From positions 31,653,411 to 31,717,410 of the forward strand of contig NC_067131.1 of NCBI RefSeq assembly GCF_021347895.1: a stretch of DNA of 64,000 nucleotides, in the 5' to 3' direction. This DNA is from Acanthochromis polyacanthus (taxonomy: Eukaryota > Chordata > Actinopteri > Pomacentridae). Every line of letters starts with the position of its first letter. Positions within the stretch are counted from its first letter, which is position 1. The position numbers and the translations under genes were made by a program. The notes under the pieces are model-generated. The model was given only the letters and a program-made list of their open reading frames with translations, ran no database searches and was not told the origin of the DNA. Shown piece by piece: positions 11,885 through 23,500 of this stretch.

Positions 11885-12470
11885 AAACTGCCAAGACAGT
11901 TTATTTGGAAATAAATCTAAGAAAATCAAATCATAAATGTTATTTTCTTCAACCAGCAGTTCAATCAAGAAATTAAATTCATTTTAGAGAGATTTAATAT
12001 AGGAAAACTTCTAAATATTCACAAACCAGACGCTGAAAAAATCAAATATTTTGTATTTAAAAAAGGAATATATGTGATTAATGGAAACTCGAGCTCATTT
12101 TTCTCATAAAACCTAATCACAAGCAGCGATGAATAGTTTGGCTGTTCGTGCTTTTGTTATGTAACACCTGATTTCATTAAAAATAAAAACCTAAAATGAC
12201 AACAAAAAAAAGAAAGTTAAAGAAGTCATTAAATCAGAAAAAAAGGATTTTACCTATATTTATTGTCATTTGAAAGAAATTTATGCATTTTAAGGATTGA
12301 AAAATGGTAAATAATTGAACTGTTACTCTACAGATTTTCCCTGTTTTGTTAAAATACAGATAACATCTAGCAAAACCTCATTTAAAATATTTTAATGTAA
12401 AAAAGAGATGTCCCCTTTTCGTTAAAATACAGATAATGCAGTGACTCATCTCAGATAAATCCACTACCCG
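11885..12470. other. AT-rich intergenic DNA between the LINE and the sun1 promoter
   Basis: No ORF, RNA gene or clear transposon end was seen. The sequence is AT-rich, with A- and T-runs, up to the GC-rich promoter block. Confidence 0.5.
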
Positions 12471-12545
12471 TGACGCTGTTCATCCTCCCGCCGCTGGTTG
12501 GCGCCGCTTTCCTCACCGCTATAAAACCCGCTGGACTTTAATCAG
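12470..12545 (+). promoter_or_regulatory. sun1: sun1 core promoter with TATA-like box
   Basis: GC-rich sequence with CCGCCGCTGG and GGCGCCGC blocks leads to CTATAAAA at 12519-12526. Transcription would start about 25-30 bp later, near 12550. An abrupt change from AT-rich flank to a CpG-rich block of about 400 bp (12470-12860) supports a promoter. An inverted CCAAT sequence (GATTGGCT) lies at about 12836 in intron 1. Confidence 0.6.
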
Positions 12546-12549
12546 CAGC

Positions 12550-12674
12550 AGCCGGTGTCCAGTTACCGTCCGGTAGTCTGTTAGTTCACCAGCGGGCCCA
12601 GCTCGCATCCTTTAGCTTGCTGTCCCTCATCTACCCTCGACGTAGACTGCGGCCCGACAGGAGCTCTACTGACG
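12550..12674 (+). other. sun1: sun1 non-coding first exon (inferred)
   Basis: The transcript is inferred to begin about 30 bp after the TATA-like box and to run to a consensus donor, CTACTGACG|GTGAGC, at 12674. No ATG lies in the exon, so it is 5' UTR. The frame that would join the next sun1 exon is open but has no initiator. Confidence 0.5.
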
Positions 12675-14551
12675 GTGAGCACTTCATGTGTCCGTTTTTG
12701 TTCCGTTTTTACGGTAACGGCGGCGGTAAGAGAGCTAAGCTAACGTTAGCAGAACCACTGTTCGTTTTTCGCGGGGCTCCGCCTATCGATGGGTTTCATT
12801 GGTCCTCTGGGACGTCAATACTCAAAGCTCCGCGCTGATTGGCTGAGAGGTGGCGGGTAGTGGTTAAAGGGCTGCATACACGTGAGGAAATGAACAGTGA
12901 ATCAGTTCATCTGGATGAGAAATTGATAAAATCATAATAAAGTAGATCTGTGAATTCACAGGAGATTGTAGAACTGCAGGAATTAATCCTTATTTTGGCT
13001 TTTTTCTGTTTTCCTGGAGATAATTCAGCGTTTTTAAGGCTTTTATCAATAGTTTTCAGAAAAAAATCATGACTTTATCAGGATATTTTTGGACAGTTTT
13101 TAGATATTTTACAGCAATTATTACATGGATTAATCAGATTGTTTTTTTTCAATATTCACGCATTTTATTTGTTTCCTTTTGCAATTTTTTATTGTTTGTA
13201 TTTGTTTGATTTTGATAAGATTTTATGGAGTTTAAAAAAAAATAATTCTGGCATCTAATTAATATTTTTCAGGTTTTTTTTTTTTTTTGGACATTTTCTT
13301 TTTAGCTGAATTTGTTAATGCATTTTCAGGATAATTCCAGATTAATGTCTATTGTGTTGATGATAATTCTCATGCTTTTATTCACATTTTTGTTGATTCT
13401 TTTTTAATGATGTATGAAAAAATCTGAGATGACTTTTTCACTGTTTTATTATTTTCTGTGGTTGACATCAATATTTAAAATGTATATTTAAGAAATGATT
13501 GGGATCATTTTGCCTTTTTAATTTGTCTTTATTCCTGCACTTTATGAATTATTTAAGGTTATTTTTATAAAATAAAACGTCAGTATATTTTTTGCACCCT
13601 TGCTTATTTTCCAGTAAGTGTAATAATGTATTAATCATAATAATGTATTTATAATAAGTTATTTATAATCATGTGATAATTGTAGATTTTTTTGTTGTTG
13701 CCAATCTTCTGTCACTCTATTATTATTGTTATTATTATTAATCTGTATTTGTTACGAACTATTAAATTCCTTCATAATTTTCACATATTTTTTAAACATA
13801 TTTTTTATATTTCAGAACTGTCATGAACATATTTAAACTTTATTTGTGACATTTCATCAGCTCTGTTTCTTGAATATTTAAAAGAATAATTGTGGGTAAT
13901 TTTATCTATTCTTCTTATTTTTACTATTCATTTATTATTATTTTTGTTATTATTATATTTGATATATTTTTTAGTATTTCAGGCTATTAATAGATTTGTT
14001 TTTCTAGAAATGTGTATAATTTTTGAGGGTATTTTTTTCTTTACACACTTGCTTATTAGTTTCCAGTAATTGTAATATTTCTGGCATTTTTATCTAATTT
14101 AAAAATTATTATTTTGATGGGTTTTTTTAGATTTTATTTTTACTCTACATTTTTGGTTATTCTATTAATATTTAGATTTTATTATTTAGACCTCCACTGT
14201 ATTTTTCTAAGGTAGTTTTTCTGTTTTTCAGAGGAATTCTTCATATTTCGGTAATTTTATTCATATTTTCAGGCAAATTTTGAGATTTTTATTCATACTA
14301 AAACTGTAAATTCATCATCAGGGTAATAGCAGTTTATTTATGCATTTATTGATTTTTGTGGCACCTAAAGCAGCGATCAATCAAAAGTTATCTGATGTAT
14401 ATTTTAATGTGATTCTGTCCTGATGATCAGATTTCAGCTGTAAATACCCAGAATCCATGTTTAGAGTTAAAACCATCCAGAGATGAAGACAGAAAGTCAT
14501 TTATGGAGGAGTGAATATTGATCACATTAAAAGCATTAATTTATTCTACAG
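12675..14551. other. AT-rich sun1 intron 1
   Basis: About 1.9 kb of T- and A-rich sequence without ORFs. The missing initiator exon of sun1 could lie here, but no exon with an ATG and consensus splice sites was found by eye. Confidence 0.45.
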
Positions 14552-17500
14552 GTGTGTCCAGACAGCGCCCTCAGCAGGTGAGCAGCAGCTCTGCAGACAT
14601 CCCATAATATGCTGGCGTTGAAGACGGCTGGATAATCAGAGACTCAGAGGAGAGAATCAGCAGCTGGAGGTAAGAAGGTCCTGTTTACCTGAAAGGGCTC
14701 ACCTGAGGTCGCCTCCCTACAGGTTCAGGTTTACCAGGCCCTCCATCAGGTCCATCAGGTGGAGATCAGCTGACAGCTCTGATCCTCTCTTTAGTGTCTC
14801 AGACATTCGGCTGCAGGTCTGATGATACGACTATGAAGTCCATCATGGACCTCTGGTCTGATGAGAACCTTCTGCTCCAACATGTTTGTTCTGACCAGTC
14901 TATGACGAGAACACAAGTCCAACAACTAAGCACCACTCAGGTTCAGATCAGACCGTTCCTTACAACCACCTCCTCCCGGAGGGCCGCGGAGTCCTCCAGG
15001 CAGTTCTCCTTCTGAATCCTCCGAACTTCTGTTCGGTGCAGAATAACCGACACCAGTCAGAGTTTCTCCTCAGAGAGGAGATCCACTGGTCCAGAGCTGG
15101 TCTACACCACCAGGTGCTCCTGGACGTCTCCTTCCTGGTGGACATAGTACCTGACCCTGATGTCCAGGCCTGCAGGTGGTGGATCTACTGGATGGTGGCC
15201 CCAAGGCTCGGCCCCCAGACCTGGATCCAGGAGGAGGTCCTGGTATCTCTAACCTGGAACAGGTGGCAGCTTCTCCTTTTCATGCTGTCATCTGGGTTCT
15301 CTGAGTCGCTCTTCTTCTGGTCCCTCATTAATGTTTTGTTAGTAACAAAGTTCCTTAAAACTGTCCAGCTGATAAAATGCTTTAATTTGAGACATTTCAG
15401 TTTTAATTGACCTTCATCAGATCAGTAGTTTTTATTTGTTAAATAAGATCTGGAATCAGCTTCAACTGATCCAGAAATAAAACATTTTTCTACTGAACTA
15501 TTATTATTATTTATTCTTATTATTAATATAATATAGACAATAAACAGAATATAAAGGAAAGACGATAAAAGGTAAACTGATTCAATGTTTACAGAAATGT
15601 TACTGATTAATCCTGAGAACACATAACTGAGTGTGTGTTTGTTATAGTGTGTGTGTGTGTTGGTGGGCGGAGTCTGAGCAGCTGACTGCTCTATCAGGAA
15701 GTCTAATGAGGTTTAAGGTGAACTTGATCTGCTGCAGCACGGCTCTGTGTGTTACTGTGTGTGTAGTGTGTGCTTGTCTTAGTGTTAGTGTGCAGTGTTG
15801 TGTTTGTGTGTGTGATGTGTGCCCATGGAGGCTCTGAAGATGACGAGGACCTGCTAAGTTTGGGCTGGACTGATCTGTGTGTATCTGAATTCTCTTCTTC
15901 TTCTGTGGCGCCGTATGTAGGTCAGGAGGCTCCGATCAGGTGACAGGGTTAGTTAGACCGATCAATACATCAGGGTCAGTTAGTGATCAGACCGATCAAT
16001 ACATCAGGGTCAGTTAGTGATCAGACCGATCAATACATCAGGACCAAAGGCTTTGTGATCAACATCTGGATTTTACCCATTAATATGGAGAGAAATAATA
16101 CTTTACTGAATAATAATAATAATAGAAAAAGTAATTACAGAAAAATATAGATGGACAAATTAGCAAATAGAAATAAAAATAAATTAAAAATAGACCAAGT
16201 AATAATAAAATAATTGAAAAAATAATAGAAAAAGTAATAAAAATAGAAAAAATAAAACTTAAAAAAATAGTATTAGTAAAAGTAATAAAGTGATAATAGA
16301 AAATTAAAGCTAGAAAAATTAAAAATAGAAAAAGTAGTCATTTAAAAAAATCTATCGGTGACATTTTTAAAATGTTCTTTTTCATTTCTTGTATTTCAGT
16401 TTTTATTTTTTCCTGCATTTTATTAATCCTTTTATGCATGTTTGATTTTGTTTTTATTAATCATTCAATTTATTTTAAACTGTATTTATTTTTAGTTTGA
16501 TTAATAAATCCTGGAGCTTTCAGAAACTAATAATTAGTAGACTCTTTCTTTCTTCACGTTTGAACTTTATCAGATTTCAACATATCTGTATTTAAATTTT
16601 GTAACGTTAATGTTATTAATCAGGTATTTCATGCATTTATAAACTGCTTCTATTTCCTCCTGCAGTTTAACACGTTTGAAGCTTGTTACTGATTTATTTT
16701 CTTCTTTTTACAGATATAATTATTAATTAATTTAGTTTAATGAGAATAAATCCATGCATTGATTCTAAAACTGAATTTCAACCTGAAAAACCTCCACAGT
16801 AACTCCTTCTCCTCTTCCTCCTCCTCCTCAGCTCCAGTTACTCCTGGTCTCAGTCGGACTCAGACTCAGATCTTCAGGTCCCATCCCTCCAGAAGGACAT
16901 CATGTCCAGACGTAGTCTCCGTCTGGATGACACCGTTCTTCATCGTGGTCTCAGCAGCGCCTCCTACAGCGCTGGAGGAGGCAGCAGGAGGAGCAGCAGG
17001 TGGGTATGAACCTCCTTCACCTTCTCCTGGTCCTCCTGGTCTTCCTGTCCTGACCTCCTCTGTCGGTTGCAGATCTCTGAAGCTCCGCAGTCCTCGTCCT
17101 CCCTCGTCCTCCTCAGAGCTGCCGTCAGTCCACAGCGACGCCTCGCTGCTGTCCTCGCTGCTGGACACCTCCTCGGTCCAGGAGGTCACCATGGTGGACT
17201 CCTTCTGGGGTACGGAGCTCCACTTATGAACCTCCAGTCAGACTGAGGCACACTTTTAACGCTGATTTTCTCCTCAGGTCTGGACCACGACGTGGACATC
17301 AAAGGTGAGTTTTACTCCTCAGTAAACAAACGTATGACATCACCCACTCTTCAGCCAATCAAAGAACACCTGCAGGTTCTCAAGAGATCTAAATGTTCCT
17401 CAGAGTGGTTCCACCTGAATCCTAAACATGAACAGAATCAGCAGCAGATAAATAATCGGAGGAGAGCAGCTGCACAGTCAGAGAATTTATGAATAAACAA

Positions 17501-20500
17501 CTATATCAACTAGTAGTTTTATCATCTTTTTATGGTGATTTTGCATCTTTTTATCCATCCATCATCATCTTCTTCCTCTTATCCGGGGTCGGGTCATGGA
17601 GGCAGTAGATGAAGCAGGTTGTTCCAGATGTTCCTTCTCCCAGCAACACTTTCCACCTCTTCCTGGGGGATCCCAAGGCGTTCCCAGGCCAGATGAGATA
17701 TATAATCCCTCCAGTGAGTTCTGGGTCTACCCTGGCGTCTCCTCCCAGGAGGACGGGATCATCCATCCAACCATCCATCCATCCATCCATCAATCAATCA
17801 ATCTATCCATTCTCTGTACACCGCTATATCCTCACTAGGGTCATGGGGGGGTGCTGGAGCCTATCCCAGCTGAATCGGGCGAAGGCAGGGGACACCCTGG
17901 ACAGGTCGCCAGTCTGTCGCAGGGCGGACGTGATCATAAAACCTCCAAAGGAAGTTTCCCTGGAAGATCTTCATCACATGTCCAAACCACCTCCACTGGT
18001 TCCTTTAGAGGTCAGTTTGTCCGACGTCGGATGTGACGATATGGACGATCCTAACATTGGGCTCATGCTGTCCCATCTGCCATCCGCCACATTCTCTGGT
18101 CCCCCTTTGTGAAAATAGGAACCACCACTCTGGTCTGCCACTCCCCAGGTACTGCACCTGATGCCCACGCAACATTGAAGAGACGTGTCAGCCAAGACAG
18201 TCCAACAATGTCCAGAACCTGACGGCTCTGCTCCTCTCTTCACTCGAGTGTCTGAGACATACAGCAGCAGGTCTGATGATACGACTATGAAGTCCATCAT
18301 CAACCTTTGCTCTAAGGTGTTCTGGTACCAGGTACACTTGTGAGCCACCTTATGCTCCAACATGGTGTTTGTTACGGCCAGTCTATGACTAGCACAGAAG
18401 TCCAATAACAGAACACCACTCAAGTTCAGGTTGGATTATTCCTCTCAGTCATCCCCCATCATTGCCCACCTGAGCGTTGAAGTCTACCAGGAGAACCATG
18501 GAGTTCCCAGGTAGTACCCCTTCCAGGAACCACCCAGAGACTCCAAGAAGGCCGAATACTCTGAACTGATGTTTGGTGTATAAGAACAGACAACAATCAG
18601 AGTTTTCCTCTCAGCGAGACGACCCTCTTGTTCTCCAGGGAGAACTCCAACAAAGCAGTGCTCAGCCAGGGGCTCTGAGTATCTCCACACCCGCCTGGCA
18701 CCTCTCACCCTGGGCAACTCCAGAAAAGGAGAGTCCAATTCAAGAAAGCAATGGTTCCAGACATGGTTAGTGAGCCCAACTATATCTAGCCGGTACCGCT
18801 CCACCTCCAGCACTAGCTCAGGTTCCTTCCTCACCAGTGAGGAAGGAACCTGAGCTAGTCTACACCACCAGGGGGTGGTACTCCAAGACGTGTGCTCCTA
18901 ACTACTGTCCGGTGGGCATAGCACCCAACCCTGATTTCCAGCCCTGCAGATGGTGGGCCTACTGGACGGTGGCCCCGTGTTACTACTATTTATGGCAGTT
19001 TTTGTGAGGATTTTGTCTGGGGTTTTTTGTGCCCTTCGATGCTGTTTTTTTTTTTTTTTTTTTTTTGCATCTTTTGTCACTATATTGTATGTTTCTGTAA
19101 TGATTTTAGTGCATTTTTGTGGTAGTTTTGCATGTCTTTGTTAGGGCTGGACCTGAATATCCAAATATTCATTCGCTACGACGGTATCCGGATATTCGGC
19201 CCACCCACCCCCGCCGGTTGGATGTTACCGGGCGGAACGAATATTCGGCGTTACTGTCTTTCCTCCGCCTTCGGCTCGTATCGGCTCATCCCTTCGTGTG
19301 ATCACATAAACATATACACATATGTCTATGACATATACACATATGTCTATGTGATCACCCCCTCCCCCCAGACGAAAATAGAAATATTCGGAGCTCGTCT
19401 CTTCCCTGCGCCTTCTGCCCACTTCGGCTCTTCGGGTCATCTCGGCTCATCCATTTGTTTGTTACCACCACCAGAATGGCCGGGTTGCTGCCGACTCTGA
19501 CGTCACGCTTCACTTTGTTGCATAAACACAAGACGAGATACTGAAGACCTCCGCTGTTTGGGAATTCTTCAGTTTAACTGAAGACAAAACGAAGGCAGTG
19601 TGCATAATTTGCGTCCGAGAGACACATCCCCCCCCCGTCAGACGTGACGGGGCAGAACGAATATTCGGATATTCGTCTTTAATAGGGCCCAAATATCCGG
19701 AGACCAGAAACCACTATTTGGGCCAGCCCTGGTCTTTGTGGTACCTGCGTCATATTGTGGTGGTGGTGTTTTTTTTTGTGGGAATTTTACACGTTTTTTG
19801 CTAGATTTTCTCATTTATTTTGGTTGATTTTGGACCTTTTTACAGTATTTATGCACTTTCTGATTATTTAAATGTTTTTCTGTGATCATTTCCCATCTCT
19901 ATGTGGGTATTTTGCACTTTGCCTTTTTGTGGTGTTCTGCTGTTTTCAGATGATCTGTTTTCCTGGTTTGTGTGTCTTTGTGGTTCTTTTGTCTTTTTGT
20001 AGCCATTCGTCATCCAGCAGTCCTTAATTATGTCTCCGAGGAGGTTTGGTTACTGTTCGTTTTTCACCTCTTTCTGTTCGGTTCTGGTTCATTTATGTGA
20101 CTTCCTGACCATTTTGTTTGTCTTTAAGGTCAATTTGTTTTCTATTTGATCAGAGCTTTCACTCATTTAAAATTTTATTGGATGCAGGATGATGCATTTG
20201 TTGATTTTTAGTTCAGTTTTATTGAAGGAACATAAAACCAACGTGAACGTTTGTCACTTGTTCGTCACAGATTCCTGGTTTGTGTTTCAGAGAGCACCAT
20301 GATGGAGGATCAGACCAGCATTGTGGGCGACATCTCGCTGACCGGTTCAGGCGACGGCGGCTCCAAACTTTCGCTCAGCAGAGTTTACTGTAAAGACTGT
20401 GAGCTGGAGTCGGACCAAAGGGAGGCCGGAGATGCCTACAGCTCCTCCAAATACACCTCCTGCTCCTCCTCCTCAGTGTTCACACCATCAGAGACACAAA

Positions 20501-23500
20501 CATCCACCATCTACTGCAGAGATCGAAGCCGCCGAGATCGAACAGGTGAGACTGAAAGGTTCCATGATTCAGGAAATATTTTATCCACCTGGAGAAACGA
20601 CAAACGAACAACAAACCCAAATCAGAGTTCTACCTTCGTACTGGGAATATTTCCAGAGTTCCAGGTCTTTGAAGTTCCCTGTAGAAAGTTCTAGAGTAGA
20701 GTTGTCAAGTAGGTCTACTCTAGATAGAACTTTCTCCAGTTGTCGGTAGGTCTACTCTGAAACTTTCTCCAGTTGTCGGTAGGTGTTAGAAGAATTATGC
20801 TTAGAATCCTTTGAATAGAATACATATGCTTAGATTATCATTGATTGACTGTGAAACATATGTTCCTTTTGAACCATGACTCTGTATGTATTTTAAACCA
20901 TGATTCTACGTGTCCTTTGTACTCTATGGCAGAGACATGTAGACACAGCACATACCGTGAGGTGACCAGAACTGGGCCTTCTAGATAACAAGACAGGCAG
21001 ACGCAAATACCACATGTCTGCCTCTGAAGGTCTTTCTGTTCCTGAAGAAGGTTTTTCCCATTGTCATCTCATGCTGAGTCATGGTACCACCCTCTATGTT
21101 ACATTCCTGTCTGAAGCAAATAAAGAGACGCAGGGGAGACACAGGCTCTTTGGAGTTGGGTGGCTGATGCTACGGTGTTTACAGCTTGTCTCTCTCCCCT
21201 TGCGGCAAGTAAAAAACAAGAGCTCGAGTACTGTCTCTGCTTCTCTGTGCTGTCTGTGTTTGTCAGGTTTTAAACCCAACAGTAGGTCTACTCTAGAACT
21301 TTCTCCAGTTGTCGGCAGGTCTACTCTAGAACTTTCTCCAGTTGTCGGCAGGTCTACTCTAGAACTTTCTCCAGTTGTCGGCAGGTCTGATCTAGAACTT
21401 TCTCCAGTTGTCGGCAGGTCTACTCTAGAACTTTCTCCAGTTGTCGGCAGGTCTGATCTAGAACTTTCTCCAGGTGTCGGCAGGTCTGATCTAGAACTTT
21501 CTCCAGTTGTCGGCAGGTCTGATCTAGAACTTTCTCCAGTTGTCGGTAGGTCTACTCTAGAACTTTCTCCAGTTGTCGGCAGGTCTGATCTAGAACTTTC
21601 TCCAGTTGTCGGCAGGTCTGATCTAGAACTTTCTCCAGTTGTCGGCAGGTCTGATCTAGAACTTTCTCCAGGTGTCGGCAGGTCTGATCTAGAACTTTCT
21701 CCAGTTGTCGGCAGGTCTGATCTAGAACTTTCTCCAGTTGTTGGTAGGTCTACTCTAGAACTTTCTCCAGTTGTCAGCAGGTCTGATCTAGAACTTTCTC
21801 CAGTTGTCGGTAGGTCTGATCTAGAACTTTCTCCAGTTGTCGGTAGGTCTACTCTAGAACTTTCTCCAGGGGATGTTCTCCTTTTCTGCATCCAGTCTTT
21901 AGTTTAGTCTCACTTAGAACATTCTAGAACCTTAGACCACCATAGAGGTGGGTCCAGATTTATCACTTTTTAATGGACTTTTTCCATCATTTCTGAGCCT
22001 CAGAACTTCATCAGTATTTTTGCATCTGTTTTTGGTAATTTTGTATCTCTTTATGTAAACTGTGAGTCTGGGGTAATTCTTCTTCGAGTTGTTGTTCATC
22101 TTCTTCATCTTCCTGTTCTAGTTAATCTCATAGTTGTGCTTCTTCTTCTAGTTGTGTTTTATTTTCGTGTTGATCTTTTTGTTTGTTTTTGTTCCTCCTC
22201 CATCTTTCTGCTCCTGTTCTGCTGTTTCTTGTGCTTCTTCTAGTTGTTCCTTATCTTCCTGTTCTTCTAGTCGTTTTTCATTCTTGTTCTTCATCTTCTT
22301 CATCTTGTTCATTTTCTTGTTGCTCTTGTTCATCGTCCTGTTAATCTTTGTACTTGTTCTTAATTTTTTTGTTCTCTTCATTCTTTGTGTTGTTCTTTAT
22401 CTTCTTTTTGTTCTTCGTCATCGTCCTGTTGTTCATCTTATTCTCAAACTTCTTGTTCTTCATATTCTTGTTCCTCTTCTTTTGTCTTCTTCATTCTGTT
22501 CTTGTATTTCGTCTTCTTCGTCCCCTCCTTCTTCTTCACTGTTATACTGCCATTAGTTTCCTGCTCGGTTCTCATTTCACTTTCATACCACTGAGCTCGT
22601 TTCCTGTCCTGCTCAGAATGTTTTTGTTTAATCTGTGGATGTAAATCAGCTGAAACCACCTGTAGCTTCAGGTAAACTCCTCCTGTTTGATCGCTGTAGT
22701 TTGGTTCTTCCAGATGTTCTGCAGCTGTGGTTCAGGAGAGTTGCAGCCTCGGTGCTCAGACTCACCTGGCGTAGACGCGAAGGTATCTCCAGGTGGAGGT
22801 TTCTGGGGTTGAAGCTCTTTAATGGCACAAAACTGAGGAGAAATGTGTTGTTTGGAGAAATTCTGTGCTTTTTCTTTTCCTAACGTTCTGTTGAAACCAC
22901 CGGGTGACTTTTTACTGTCATCTTCCAGGATTAATCACATTTTTACAACAATTTCTGCTCCGACTTGACAGAAATCTTATGAGCATAAAACGTGGATATT
23001 TCCAAAGATATCTCTAAAATTTTAGCTTGATGTGTCCAGTAGATTTAAAATCACCACTAAAAGATGCAGAAAGCGCAATAAAAAGCCACAAAATCTCCGG
23101 AGAAAGATGAAAAAATCGCCACTAAAAGACATGAAGTGGGCATTAAAAAATGCTGAATGGATCTCCAATAACTAGCTCAAACATTTTGTACAGTTTTGTT
23201 ATTTTAGACAGTTTTGAGGTCATTTTTGACAAGTTTGTCAGTTTGTACCAATTCTGAGTGATTATTAATGTGAATATTTTTATTTATACTGCCTGTCAAA
23301 TAGTAGTTTTTCATTCATTTAATGGTGATTTTTATATCTTTTAGTGCTCATTTTATGTCTCTTTCTGGGGATTTTTGCATTTTTTTAGTGGTGATTTAGT
23401 ATGGCTGGCCCAGGCGTAAACTAACCGTGACGTCACCCGTTGGTTTCAACGGCGAGAAAATGAAGCCCGGATTTTGCTACTTCCTGGTCGCCGTTTTGGA

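Noticed and set aside
15036..15410. 124-codon plus-strand ORF as a sun1 membrane exon
   Set aside because: It lies within the degraded LINE fragment and does not fit the sun1 phases. The hydrophobic sun1 segments are encoded at 26641-26796 and 29703-29755.
21014..21907. 297- and 265-codon ORFs on both strands in the 33-bp array
   Set aside because: A 33-bp unit without stops keeps both strands open. The plus frame also begins within a solo LTR.
22148..22644. Hydrophobic ORFs in the pyrimidine tract, as membrane proteins
   Set aside because: F/L/S/C-rich frames on plus and K/E-rich frames on minus come from CT composition alone.
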